This document shows positions 47,147 through 60,200 of a stretch of 64,000 bases of DNA, one piece after another; positions within the stretch are counted from its first letter, which is position 1; every line of letters starts with the position of its first letter. The translations under genes and the position numbers were made by a program. The stretch comes from Raphanus sativus. Its lineage: Eukaryota > Streptophyta > Magnoliopsida > Brassicales > Brassicaceae. The notes beneath the pieces are model-generated. The model was not told the DNA's origin. It did no database searches and was given only the letters and a program-made list of their open reading frames with translations. The stretch lies in NCBI RefSeq assembly GCF_000801105.2, contig NC_079519.1, positions 13,762,668 through 13,826,667 of the forward strand, read 5' to 3'.

Positions 47147-49261
47147 CTAGATGATTACCCGCACCTTGTGCGAATTAATTTAATTTTAGTGTTATTTTGT
47201 AGTTTAAATGTAAATTATTAAATTTGATACAAATTTTGAGTAAATTATTTAATTTCAGTATTTATATTGACTATTATGCATTAAATTCTACTCCTTTTTC
47301 ACCCTTGCATTTATAAGTGTATATTTTGGATACAAAATTTATCACTACTAACAACCAATTGATGATTAGGAAACTTGAATTTGAAATTAAACACTTATTG
47401 TAGTTGTAAATTAAAAAGATCTCACCAGCAATAAAATATTAGAAACAATCACGGCTAAAAAAACATCAACAAAAATAACAGGGACTAATAAGCTTATATA
47501 TATTATTAACAAATTAGATTTAAGAAACTGTGAGAGACCAAAAAACCAATAACTTATAGAACATACCTTTTTATTTGTTTAGATTATACTTAAATTATTT
47601 TATACTATTCAATATTTTATTCTTGTTTTATGTTTCTTTATATTTTTACTAAGTTTCCTATTTCTTTTATAGATTATATGTATAAGATTTAATATTTTGG
47701 TTTTAGTACATTGTTGTGATAATGTTTTGTGATTTTCAAGATCAAAAAATAATTTAATGTTCGACAATTACAAATGAAATTTTGATTTATTTTAGTTAGG
47801 AATGTGTTTTACCCACCCATGCGGACATAATCTTTTTAGGGGAATTATCAATACTTATTAATGTATGTCTTATTAATCTAAAAACCAGCATAATAAGTTA
47901 TTCTTTCTGTTTTAAAATGATTAAATCGAACATCAAAGTATTTATATATGTCAAATATTTTTTATAAAAATACATACTTATTATTGTGTTATTTTTTAAA
48001 ACATTCATATCTTAGAAATAGTTTAGAAAATATCTTTATATACACGTATTTTCTTGACTAAAATTTAATTATAATATTTTTGCATCTTAATTTTTTATTC
48101 TTTATAATAAAAAATTGTTTTGAGATAGCAACACAATATATATAAGAATAATCTTATTTTATTTTTTTGATAATTTTCTTTTATTATTTTAGAATCAATT
48201 ATTTAATATTTAATATAACATATAATTTTATATGTTAAAATAAAATTTGTTTTTAATTATATATAAAATTCATTACAGGTATTTATTTAAATTAAAAATT
48301 AGCGAATCAGTTAGAAACTAATAATAAATAAATAACCTAGCTAAAAGTCGAAAATCTTAAAAAATATGAAAAATAAGGAAAATTAAATAAATTTTAATAT
48401 AACATATAATTTAATATTATTAAAACTAAATTCGTTTTTGATATTTATAAAATTTATTAAGGGTTTTTGAAAATTAATAAATTAGTGACTTAGCTAAAAA
48501 TAAATAGTAAATCAATGATTTTTGCTAAAACTTAATAAAAACATGACAAATAAGTAAAATCACCTAAAATTAGGGAGAATATGACAAATAAACAAAATCA
48601 CATATCATTTAATATTATTAAAACTAAATTCGTTTTAATATTAATAAAATTTATTAAGGGTATTTTAAAATTAATAAATTATTGATTTAGCTAAAAATAA
48701 ATAGTAAATCAATGATTCTTCTATAACCTAATTAAAACATGACAAATAAGCAAAATCACCTAAAATTAGGGAGGGTATGACAACTAAGCAAAAAATAAAT
48801 TTAAAACATAAAAACCTAAAATCAAGGAGAAGTTGACAACTAACCAAAATAGTTAAAAATTAATAAGAATCTTGTGAAAGTTAAAATAATTATAATCATA
48901 ATTACAATTAGAAATTTCGAGATTTTTATGTTATTTAAATTAATATATTAATTAGAAAGTTTATAATATTTATATTATTAAATTAATAGATTGATGATTT
49001 AATCTAAAAACTAATAAGAATATGACAAATAAGCAAAATTAGCTAAAATCATGGAGAATGCGATAAATCAGCAAAATCACTTCATAAATAATAGTATGGA
49101 AAGTTTATAATATTTATATTATTTAAATTAATAGATTGATGATTTAATCTAAAAACTAATAAGAATATGACAAATAAGCAAAATTAGCTAAAATCATGGA
49201 GAATGCGACAACTAAGCAAAATTACTTCATAAATAATATAAATAAATAATAATAGTATAGA
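47147..49261 (-). mobile_element. Helitron with internal tandem repeats
   Basis: Minus strand: the 5' end at 49261 is TCTATACTATTATTATTTAT after an A. The 3' end is CTAG at 47147-47150, followed by T and preceded by hairpin CGCAC (47160-47164), loop CTT, GTGCG (47168-47172). It has no coding capacity and extremely high A+T. Near 47815 an internal copy of a Helitron-terminus-like 'catgcggacataat' occurs, similar to the end of the element at 50364-51092, suggesting an older nested end. Confidence 0.82.
48395..49245. repeat. Two tandem arrays inside the Helitron
   Basis: Array 1: a unit of about 190 bp (containing 'ttattaaaactaaattcg', 'aaaataaatagtaaatcaat' and 'cacctaaaattaggga') at about 48395-48590 and 48600-48780. 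Array 2: a unit of about 142 bp (containing 'aatagattgatgatttaatc', 'aatatgacaaataagcaaa' and 'acttcataaataat') at about 48957-49099 and 49100-49245. Array 2 includes the element's own 5' terminal region, so that terminus exists twice. Confidence 0.85.
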
Positions 49262-50363
49262 TAGTGAATATGTGTGTTGTATGTATAAGATAAAATATAT
49301 AAATAGTTAATTAGAAAACTTTCTATTAAAAATAAAAGAGTTGTATAAAACACTTAAGGAAAAAACTAATAACAATAAAATTAATTTTCCTTTTCAAATG
49401 TCTAAATATAATCTTATTTTTTCTTATAGTTAGCTAAATTTTGTTTTAAATAATTTTGTGTTAAAAATTATAAACTAAAATAAATTCAATTATTTCATCC
49501 GATATGATTGTGACATGTGTCAATTGAAAGAAATTAGATTGTGGATGTGTCAATAAAAGCTGTCATTATGTGAAAATAATTTTGTTTCCTAAAATCCTAA
49601 ATAAAATAGTTTTGTAACATGTTTCTTTCTCTTTTAATCTTAAACCAAATAAGATTGTTTTTGATTTTTTTAATCGTGACTAGAGATAATTGCAAAATTT
49701 TATTTAATTGTGATTTTTACTTAAATATTCAATGATAAATATGATATGAAAAATTATTTAATTAACATGAAAAATTGTAATAAATTTATTGCTATTGAAA
49801 AAGACGAATTTTGAAACTGGCAACTTTTAAAAACAGTTAACTGGAAATATTTGTTAGAAAATTTATTTTCTAAAATTGTAGAGAAAATATAGTCATAAAA
49901 GATTATGTAATATTAATTTCTTTTTCTAAAATCCGAAAAAAATCTGTAAAGGATATTTGATAGCTGTTTTAATTTTTTATTAAAAAAAAATCCTAAGAAA
50001 AAAGAAAATTTGTATCATATTATTAAGTCCTAACTAAAAGAGAATTGTAAAAAATTATTTGATAATAGTGTTAAGAGATTACTTGATGATGAACATGATA
50101 CTAAAAATTATTTAATTAACAAAATAAGTGTAAAATTAGTATTGATACAAATTATAAAAATAGTAATTTCAAAACCATTTATTAATAACTAGAAATAATT
50201 ATTTGATAGCGATCTGTTTTCTAAAATTCTAAAGAGAAGATAAATTGTAAAAGGTATATAACAGAAATTTTCCTTTTCTAAATCCTCAACAAAAAATGTT
50301 TTATTATTATCTTAGTATAGTTATTTTAATTAAGAAATAGTTTAATACATATCACAATATATA
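49262..50363. other. Extremely A+T-rich DNA between Helitrons
   Basis: No gene is recognised. Short diverged repeats with 'ttttctaaaat' and 'aattgtaaaa' words recur, resembling eroded Helitron-type sequence. Confidence 0.35.
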
Positions 50364-51092
50364 TCTTCTATACCATTATTTGCGAAGTGATTGTTTCCAA
50401 CAAAACTCTCACGTTAAAAATTAGAGCTGTTAATATCGATATTACCCTTAATGAATTTTTATATATAACTAAAACGAATTTATATTAATCATATTATTTT
50501 TTTAAAAAATAAATTAATTCTTATATATTTTGTTGTTATCTTAAAATAATTATTCAACAAATTTATAATAATAATATTTGTTTTAAAAATAAGACAATTT
50601 TTATATATTGTGTTTTTATCTTAAAGTAATTATTTTTATTATAAAATTTGGAAATTAAGATAGAAAATAATTTATCTATATTTATACTATTGTTTTCAAA
50701 TTTATTATTTACTAAAACGAATTTATATCAATAATATTATTTTTTAAGTAAGATAATTCTTATATATTGTGCTGTTATCTTAAAATAATGTTTTTAATTA
50801 GAAAATTTCAAAAATAAGATATAAAAAATTTATAATTAAATATTAAAACAAATTTGTATAAAAAAATATTTTCTAAAATATTTTAATATGATATTGACTT
50901 CAAAATTTTAATACAATAATAAGCATATATATATATTAATGATAAATTTTATCATATATAAATAATTTAGTTGATTTAGAAATTTTTAATATATAAATAA
51001 TAAATTGTAAGGATGGTTTTTGAATTAATAAAACATAAATTAATAAATATTCGTAAGAAAATTATGTCCGCATATGCGGGCCACATACCTAG
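50364..51092 (+). mobile_element. Short non-autonomous Helitron (about 0.73 kb)
   Basis: Plus strand: the start is TCTTCTATACCATTATTTGC after an A (50363). The end is CTAG at 51089-51092 before a T, preceded by the palindrome CCGCATATGCGG (51068-51079). There is no coding capacity. Repeated 'acgaatttatatta(a/t)t' segments lie inside. Confidence 0.8.
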
Positions 51093-52856
51093 TTTTAAAT
51101 ATATAACTGATATGTAACAATCATGTTAATTAACAATTTTGAAGAACCAAAATCAATATAATCTTTTTTCATTGTAATTTCATTAGGACTTTGAACTTAT
51201 GTGTGCATACAGTTTTTTATTATAAAATAAATCTCACACAATATATGCAAAAACAATCATAAAATTATAATAAAATGATTTATTATTTTATGTTTTTAAT
51301 TAAATTAAAACATCAAACAAATCTGTTGTAATGCAACGGGTTCATATCTTGTCCTATACTAAATTATGTAAAATCGTATTTTGCAAACAATTAAGCGAAA
51401 CTTAATTGAACAAATCTCATATAATTGTGCATATCAACATAAACGTATTTGTATAGATAAACCAAAAGGAAATATCTATACAATTTAAAATTATATATAG
51501 TTTCATATAAAATTCATAATTTCACAAAAGAATCAGAAAGCAAAATAATATAGGTGTTTATTAAATAAAATTAATGCTTTTAATAAATGTATTTTGATGA
51601 TATGGTTAGAGAAGTAAATAAAAATATTTTAAAACATGAACATATCATCTAATTCCTAAGAATAGCCCTTTAGGTTTTCTTTTTCACACAGAAACAACTT
51701 CAAAAAGAAAAATGACCTAAATTTATTTCATTAAAAGTAAATATACAATATTATATCTAGGGTTAACTAATGTAGACTTACGGTGTAAAGTTGAAAGTGT
51801 GTTTTATGATATGATTTTTTTTTTAAAAGAAATAAATAAATATTAAAAAATTTAAAATAGTTTTAAAAATCATCTTCAAATTGCATAAGGAAAATTTGAA
51901 AAAAAAAATCAAATAAAATATAAAAAGATTGAATTTGAAAACATATAATTCAATATTTTCTATTTTATCCTTTATTTAAATAATTATTTATATACAAAGC
52001 AAGGGATAGAATATTTTTTTCTCGTTGATGGAACTTTTTATTATTTTCCTTCTTGTTGATCTTTTGTGACAAAAAAATTAAAATAGTTATTTGATAGAAT
52101 TGTCCAAGAATACATGCAACTTAATATATTCAGACAGTGAATAACTAAATCAATCTAAATTCTTATAATAAAAATATATGTCTAACTAAAACTAAACAAT
52201 TTTTCTATTGAGTTATACATAATTTTCTGAAAGATATTCTACAAAATAAATAGAACAAACAAAGTGAAACTAATTTCATTTTTATTTTCCTGTAATTAGA
52301 ATAAAAATTTTTATGGTTCAATTTAGAATAATAGATGCAATGTAATAAATTTAAAAATAATCAAACCAATAATACAGATTGTAAGAAAAAGTAGTTTAAT
52401 ATTTTAAAATAGTTTTCTATTTGTTTTTCATGAATGTAAATAATAAAACAATTAAAACTTATAAACCATCAAAACAAAAAATTTAATCACTTATTATATT
52501 TTTGTATTTTCAAATATTTAGTAATTTTATAACAGAGAAACATTCTTAAACAGTAAAGGGATAAGCTTAACATAGACATGTTATCTGTATATTACGGTGG
52601 TGAAGGGAGATAGCAAGAGAAAAAACTATTGGGAATGAGATGGTGAAGAAGAAGTTCTCACACAAACCGAATTAATTATCACATACCAAAAGAACACAAA
52701 AAAAGAAACATCACACGTTCTTGTTTCGTCAGAGCATCTACACTGATCAACCCAAACTTCCGAAAGCCACAATATTACTACATAACCATACCAAAATGAC
52801 CGCTTCGGTTCGGCTTTAAAATCTTCCTTTCTCAGCTCTTGTTGTTATTATTAGTC
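51093..52856. other. A+T-rich intergenic DNA
   Basis: No gene is recognised. Near 51330-51375 'aatgcaacgggttcatatct' followed by 'tgtcctatactaaatta' looks like an eroded Helitron terminus but lacks CTAG. 52600-52856 is the probable 3' flank of the MuDR-derived gene. Confidence 0.35.
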
Positions 52857-55089
52857 TTAGGAGTTGCGTTGGGCTACGTAAGATGGAGGCGGTGGTGGCG
52901 GAATGACTGGAGGAAACATTCTCGGAACTCCGGAAGCTTCCGGCCAAGCTGATAACTCCGGAACAGGAGAAAATGCAGCCTCATAAGTTTTGTAATAGCG
53001 TTCAAAAGTGTAACAGTCGTCTACATACTGCAAGGGGTTGATTTTCAGCTTCTTGCAGACGGCTAGAGCGTGTAGACATGGGAACTTGTAGCTTTGAAAA
53101 TCACCACACGTGCAGGTAGAGTCATTCAACTGAATGACCCATTTATCATTTTGTAATGGTGCTGAGACCTGAAACGCGTTATTGTCTAACGGAATTACAG
53201 CATAAGCAATAGAAGCTTTCCTGAACTCTTCAAGCTTATCCGTAACAGGTTTAGTGTACACATCGCCCCAATTAAGACCTGCACGGCTAAAAATAGAACA
53301 GTCGTCAAACCAGTCTCTCAGCTCATCAAACAGAAGCAGAACAGAACCTGTCACTACATGATCAGCCAGCTCAAAGCCTCTACAAAATGAAAATAGAGCT
53401 CCGGTATCTACCTCCATGTTTCCATATCTCCGACCACTGTCATGAGCCAGAGCCCACTGATTTTGAGGGATTTGGTCTAACCTTCTCCTAGCTTCTGGGT
53501 ACAGATTTTTAATTCTCTCTATGTGAGTTTCAAATTCCTCCTCCTGACCTGTGGATCCAGCTTGCTTCACAAGACTCTCCAGTTGGTTGTAGCCTGGAAA
53601 ATCGCGACATAATTGGGATGAGAACTGTTTCAGACAGAACCTGTGATAAGCCCAGGGTTCTTTCCACTTAGACCCGGGTTCGTTCACAACAGCGAGTATG
53701 TCCGGGTGGTGCCTTGATATGAGGCAGAGGCCTTTCCTTTGCGTTACCTTCTCTCTGATATTAGTCAGAAACCAGCGCCAACTATCTGACGACACTTCCT
53801 TGGTCACCGCAAAGGCAAGAGGGAAACAATTGTTGGCTGCATCTAAACCTAAGGCGATCATCAATTTCAACTGGTACTTACCACTCATTACTTTGGTGTC
53901 CACTACGATCAGAGGTCTACAGTGTTGAAACCCTTGGACGGACTGTTTAAATGCCCAAAACACTCCAGAGAAGGATGCAAACTTAGGATTAGGAAAAAGA
54001 TCATATTTCCAATCCACGAGCAGTCCATTAGATGACTGAAAGGCAGACATTAACTTGGGCAAATCTTCAAAACTCTGATCCCAATCTCCAAATACTCTTT
54101 TAATAGCTTCCTCTTTAGCAGTCCGCACGTCCTTAGGTTCAAGCTCATACCCAATATTTGCTTTCCACCAATCGTTCAACTCTTCAACGGATAGAGTTGG
54201 ATTTACCCTAACCACACGTTCAGTCTCATCTGCTTCCAACTCTGATTCAAACTTCTCTGGCTCGAGTGGACGACAAGTATGTGGGTGGACCAGTATACTT
54301 GACTATCTCAAAAAGACCGTGCTTTCCCATTTTAGCAGCCCCAAGTGACCACTTGCATTTCCACCTGACGCACTTAAACACACACTCGTCTCTTCCACTC
54401 TCTCCTGCCACACACTTTCGCATTCCTTTAATGGAACACCAATACACTGCCTTCTTCAGCTCACCAGCATCTTTGAAGCACAACCCCACACGCAAGTCAT
54501 GATCTTCAAGCCACAAAGTAGAAGACAGACAAGGCTTTGAAACACCAGAACTGTACTCTTTATTCGAATCCTTCTGAGGATTGCTGTTATTATCTCCTCC
54601 TGCCACCTGCTGCGCCACAGTATCTGATCCTGAGCTTTTATATGTCAAGTCACCACCTGCTTCGTCTTCAGTCAACAACATGTTACTGCTATCCCTCTCT
54701 AAATCAATCCTCTGTCGTTTCGAGGAACAAGCAACAGGACCAACAGATTTCACTTTCAAATACAACTCCACATTTTGGATAGAAGGGTGTTTGCTTGGAA
54801 CCTCAAGCATTGTCTCCAAACTATGGTTGTTCACCACGGGCAGAAGCAGATACTCAAGCTTCGACTGCCCAACAACAGAAGGATATCTACCAAATATTTT
54901 AACTTTGGATCTCTGTTTGTCAACATGTACTCCAGTTAGCACATACATCTCATCTAACAATCTGTTTAATGCAATCTTAGGGTGGACTATAATCTTCTTG
55001 GGAGTGGATCCTTCATAGTATACACCTTCCGGGCCATACTTGATGCAACCGTTCCAGTAACAGTACACCGGAACCTCTATTTCAGCCAT
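52857..55089 (-). pseudogene. MuDR-family (MULE) transposase-derived protein, one frameshift
   Basis: The start is at 55089 (MAEIEVPVYCYWNGCIKYGP). A 5' leader intron is likely (donor at 55366, acceptor ending 55092). Domains: N-terminal plant MuDR region (residues about 1-100); a Ser-rich linker; DNA-binding Mutator domain (LRVGLCFKDAGELKKAVYWC to FKCVRWKCKWSLGAAKMGKH); MULE transposase domain (RPLIVVDTKVMSGKYQLKLM); SWIM zinc finger CTCGDFQSYKFPCLHALAVC; Pro-rich C terminus ending at 52857. The two halves are in different frames. A net one-base shift at about 54275-54290 breaks the segment expected to read like KYTGPHTCRPLEPEKF. Together they would give about 745 residues, like the Arabidopsis At1g49920 group. 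The first catalytic Asp is present (VVDTKV), but the usual Asp in the SDR-like position is replaced (LISRHHPDI). If the shift is a sequencing error the gene may be an intact domesticated transposase. Confidence 0.85.
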
Positions 55090-55366
55090 ATCTGCAACGA
55101 ATTCAAAGTAACAACAAAAAAGAAGCATCACATCTGTAAAATAAAAGCAAGGATGGGATAAATCCCTAAAATGCAAGAAAATCAAAGTTTAAATATAAAT
55201 AAATCCCTAAAATGCAAACCCCATAGTCTCTGATTTTTCGGGCCCTAAAATAAACAGAAACGATTCTTACTTCTAAAAATAACATCATGCAGCAACAGAA
55301 GCTCATAAATCAAGCAACATAAGAAAAACCCTAATAACATATGTCATGGAAGATGTCTAGTAGATA

Positions 55367-55639
55367 CCTGAGAAAAAAAGGAGATACTCGTCTTGGTAGT
55401 CCCAAGTAAGCTTAGATGTTCAGAAATGGAAGTAATTTCAGTTGCGCTAAGGATTTCACAGGCGGATGCTCGGGGAGGCAGAGGAAACCCCTTTTTTTAC
55501 AAAAGGAGGAATATGAAAAAAAAGACAGAACACCGATGAGCTGAAAAGGCCTGTTAATTTGCGAGTGACGAAAATATAGCCCACTAAACTTTTTTTTTTT
55601 TTTTTGAAACTCACTAAACTAAAGTAATGTTGTTCCCAA
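55367..55639. promoter_or_regulatory. Probable leader exon and promoter of the MuDR-derived gene
   Basis: A leader exon ending TCAG|gtatct at 55367 (minus strand) is inferred from the splice pair with 55092. Further upstream a T run at about 55590-55604 and unassigned sequence precede the hAT-like end. Confidence 0.4.
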
Positions 55640-55860
55640 CTATGGATGGCAATCAAGGACCTGTACCGCGGGCTTGGCCCGTAAAGGTTTGCTGCAGGGG
55701 GGGATTGAGCCTCTATTTGATAAGCCCTCAAAATTGTGGGCCTCGCGGGACGGGCTTAAAGCAGGACGGGTTCAAAATGGGATGGGCTCAATGCAGGACG
55801 GGCCGAAAGCAGGATGGGTTAAACCGCGGGAATTTGAAGACCCGTAATCCTAAGTCTCCA
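55640..55860. mobile_element. hAT-like terminal region, other end not found
   Basis: From 'ggatggcaatcaaggacctg' the sequence is dense in CGGG/CCCG words (gcgggcttggcccg, gcgggacgggctt, gcaggacggg, ccgcggg). This is the subterminal pattern of plant hAT elements. No matching second end or 8-bp duplication was found. Confidence 0.5.
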
Positions 55861-56191
55861 TTTCCACTTTCACTTTCAAACCATAAAGAAATTTGAATGC
55901 TGAGAGATCTCGCTCGCTTTCATAAGTTGATCTAAAACTGAATTGTGGAGTCGTGCAATCTTTTCCTTCCAAAAGGAGTCTAGACTGGCTTGATAGATGA
56001 AAAAAAAGTGAATGGTCTTGAGAATATTTTGAGAGTACTTGTGGTGAAGCAGCCATAACCAAGCAACCAAGTTGTATCCAGTCACGTGCTGAGCTGATAT
56101 AAAAACCTCTAGGTAAACAGGTAAGCAACAAAGCGAGTAGAAAAAGGCTAGAAGGGTCAACAAACCTCTAGGTAAACCGGTAAGCAACACC

Positions 56192-56820
56192 TCGCCTCAA
56201 CAAACCCTTCAACAATGGATTCTCATTCAGCAAAATTGTCTTGGGACAAAGTACTGTGACTAAGCAAGAAGGAGGATTGAGTATTCCAAAATTATCTATA
56301 TGGAACAGAGCCTGCAAACTAATGTTAATCTGGCTTCTTTTGTACAAAGCTATATGGGTAGCTTGGTTTATCAACGAAATCCTAAATGATAGATTGATAG
56401 GTAGCAGGAGGTATCTCAAAGCACCGCACAACCACGTGGCTAGCTATTTACTCTCAACAGAAACCCCACTAGAGACCGGATCAGAGGCTGGGGTCTCCAG
56501 GTAGATGCAGCTTGTCTCCTTTCTCGATCTATGATTATCTGGTCGTTCATCTGCAAGCGCTGTAACTGGATTCCTCATCGTTCTTGTATGTCCCAATCAA
56601 CGGCGTCAGATGCTCAAAATCAAAGAAGAGAGTGTTTCTCCTTGCTTGGCAATGCACCACTTACACTTTCTGGAATAAACGCAATTTAATACTCCACCAA
56701 AGCGTTTTCAGATCGCCGGAACTGTTAACTTCCCTTGTAGATCAAACGGTTAGAAACAGAACATTGCGAGCTTGAGATCTCAGAATGACCGTCTCGCCTC
56801 AACAAACCCTTCAGCAATGG
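56192..56820. repeat. 28-bp direct repeats flanking a LINE fragment
   Basis: The sequence ctcgcctcaacaaaccctt followed by caacaatgg (56192-56219) recurs at 56793-56820 with one mismatch. About 570 bp of LINE sequence lie between. Just to the left, 'caaacctctaggtaaac' followed by 'ggtaagcaac' is also doubled, at about 56103-56130 and 56161-56188. Confidence 0.9.
56220..56792 (+). pseudogene. LINE RT C-terminal fragment
   Basis: Plus-strand frames include TKQEGGLSIPKLSIWNRACK then LMLIWLLLYKAIWVAWFINE, and farther on LLAWQCTTYTFWNKRNLILH. These match the region between reverse transcriptase and RNase H of plant LINEs. Frames are broken and no poly(A) is seen. It is a different copy from the LINE that follows at 57255. 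Confidence 0.7.
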
Positions 56821-57254
56821 CTCGTCTCATCTTAAACCCACAATCTTCTCATGTGATGCCTCTCTTCTCCTTTCTTGCTGCTTCCTGATCCCCGGCTTCT
56901 CTTTTGATATCCTTTTGAATCTGTTTGAAGAAATTAAACAGCTCAAATTCCTGGTTCGACTAAGAATATGGTTCAAGAACTGGTTCTGTTTATGTTTTCT
57001 TTTTAAATGGGCTTCCAATAATACAAAGCCAAAAATGGGCCTCTACAAATTTTCCATAGAAAATCTTTCTTTTAAGAAAGAAAAGAAAAATATTTACACA
57101 AAACTACGTCAAAAAAATCATCAATACAGCCAATCCACACACATAAAGAGATATACAAATGTATAAAGCCATTTAGGATGAATGTCTAGATCGTGCTCTT
57201 GGTAATGAAGACTGATATGAAAAATTTCCATATTCAAAAGTTCAATATTTAAGA
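56821..57254. other. Unassigned spacer
   Basis: No gene is recognised. The DNA is moderately A+T-rich, between the 28-bp repeat and the start of the next LINE remnant. Confidence 0.35.
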
Positions 57255-60200
57255 ATGTGGGGTTCGGATCACCGGCCAGTGATGGTCGAAATTCTCTGCA
57301 AACCAACTAGAAAGATGAAATCCTTCAAATTTGATAAGCTATGGTTGGAATGTGAAGAAATCCAACAAGTTATCTTAGATGGCTGGAACTCTTCAAATTT
57401 CCCTTAAAATGCGAACATTATGGAAAGAATATCTAGTTGTCGAAAAGCATTGGGACAATGGAAGAGGGAAAGAGACCTAAATACGGCAAAGTTAATCGAA
57501 GATCTTAAGTCTAAAGTTGATAATCTACATTCAGATGACAATGCTACTACCGAAGAAATTAGAGAGGCTATCAAGGAACTAACTGCAGCTCTTAAGGCAG
57601 AAGAACAGTTTTGGAAGAAAAAAAATAGAATTCTATGGCTAATGGAAGGAGACTTGAATACCAAGTTATTTCATGCGATCACAAAACAAAGACGAGCGAG
57701 GAATAAAATCTCAAGCCTCTTAGACTCTACAGGGAATCTGGTGGAAGAGGAAGAAAAACTAGTAGCCGTTGCTACTGGATATTTTAGAGAACTGTTTCGG
57801 TCGTCCAATCCTGAGCTTATTGACGAGGCACTGGCAAATGTTTCTATGACGATAACTGATAGGTTGAACGAAGATCTAACAACTCCTGTTTCTGAATGGG
57901 AAGTTAAATCGGCTCTTTTCGCGATGCACCCAGAAAAAGTACCAGGATCAGATGGATTCACAGCCTATATATATGCAATGTTTGACATTTTAAAATGTTA
58001 GTTTTCTGTTTATTTTCTTTTCACTTTCTTTTAATTAACCCATCATATAATTAAATATATGACTCAAAATTTGATAACATTTTCATATACAAATAATTTT
58101 GACTTGGATTCACCAATTTACTATTAAAGATTTGGCATAGTTATTATTAAAGTTTATAATTTTAAAGGGCTATATGACTCTCTATATATAAATCAACTAG
58201 GTGATTTTTCCGTGCTCATGCACGGAGATAAATATTTATAAAGAAGATACATTATAATAATTTTTTTATTATTTTCAATTATTCTGTTATTTATATTGTA
58301 ATCAATATGCATGTTTATTTTAAACAATATTTTGCTATCTTAGTTAGACGTATAATTTTTTATATAAAATATCTTGACTGTTTGGTTATTATTTGGATAT
58401 ATTAAATAACATTTAATTTTCCGATTCATCAAATTTTCTGATTCAGCTATAATATTTTTGTTATAGATATTATATTTTGATTAATTTCGTTATTTTCATG
58501 TATTTTTTATCTTAGATTTGTAAAATTTATTTTAGTAAGATTATGTACAATTTAATATATTTCGTTTTGAGAATCAAATAGTAAGAGTGTTGATCTATTC
58601 AAAGTTACATAAATATATATAACAATGATAGTCTTTTGAAACCATATATTTATAATTTATTCAAAATACTTAATTGTGATAGTTGGTTAATATATTTATA
58701 ATATTATTTAAAATTTTCATATTTATTTAGTCATATGTTGATTAATTCTATAATTTATATGTATAAAATATTACTATAACTAAAAATATATTATTTTAAT
58801 TTAATGTTTGACTTTGTATGATTGGTCTATTTACTCATTTTGTGAGTATATTGTGTTACATATAATCTGTAAAATTAAAGTATAACTATTTTAATCTAAT
58901 TCAAGCAAATCACATCCAAGAGGGAATATTTTTCCGGGATGGGAAGAGGTATACGTCAAGGAGATCATTTGTCTCTTTTCATCTTTATTCTATGCACGGA
59001 AGCGTTCATTAGCCTTCTTAATCATGCAGAGAACCAAAGGAAGATAACAGGTATGCGCGTTACACGTGCGTGCCCTTCGGTATCCCACCTTCTCTTTGCT
59101 AATGATAGCTTTTTCTTCTGTAAGGTGGAGCCCCATGAATATGAAGAAGTGATGAAAGTGGTCAGGAAATATGGACATGCATCATGACAATGTCTTAATT
59201 TTGAGAAATCTTCTCTACTCTTTGGTAAGAGGATTGAAGCGGATGTTAGACAGCAGATTAAAAACACTCTTGGAATTCAAAATGAAGGTGGAATGAGGAC
59301 ATACTTAGGAATTCCAGAAGACATCAGGTTCCAAATGCAAACTTTTTGCATTTCTCAAAGATAAATTAATGCATAGAGTTATGTCAAAAGGAGGAAAAGA
59401 AGTCCTGATCAAATCTATCTTACTAACCCTTTCGACTTATGTCATGTCTAGCTTCTTACTCCTGATGTAGATATCCAAAAATCTTGCAAGTGTCATTGCA
59501 CAATTTTGGTGGAGCTCAAATCCCCCCAAGAGAGGAATTCACTGGGCAAAATTGAAAAAAGTTTGCTTACCAAAAGAGGAGGGCGGGATTGGATTTGGTA
59601 TGATCCATGAATTTAATTTGGCTTTACTGGTAAAACAACTATGGAGGCTGGTGCAATATCATGACTCTTTAGTGGCTCGAGTGTTAAGAGGAAGATACTA
59701 CAGAACGAGTTCGCATTTGTGTGCAATCTCTGTTAACAGCTCGTCCTATGTGTGGACCAGCATATCGGAAGCACATAAGCTATTACTCCTGGGAATCAGA
59801 CAAAAGATACACTCTGGATATGAGGTCAGGGTGTGGAAAGACCCCTGGATTCCAACATCGCCTGCTAGGCCGGCTCACCCTTCTCCTCCTGTCTGGAATC
59901 CAAATATGAGAGTTAGCGACCTTATTAACCAGGAAACGAAAGATTGGGATGTTGGATTATTGGAGGAATATATTACACCAGATGATATACCCTTTATAAG
60001 AAGTTTAGTCCGTAAGCTCAACTCATCGAAGAGACACATTTTGTTTGAACTTCACTAAGAGTGGTCAGTACACTGTTAAATCTGGATACTTGGTGGCTCA
60101 AAATTTATGGAACAAAAAGGAAGAGAAAGAGATATTAGAGGCAAGTATAACCAAGCTCTACAGCTTTGTTTGGAAAGTGAAAGCACCGAAGAAGATATGC

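Noticed and set aside
48395..49245. Possible CRISPR-like array
   Set aside because: The repeats are long (142-190 bp), directly abutting and without unique spacers; this is plant nuclear DNA.
54537..55018. Plus-strand frames of 81 and 145 codons
   Set aside because: Antisense shadows of the MuDR-derived protein's Ser-rich linker.
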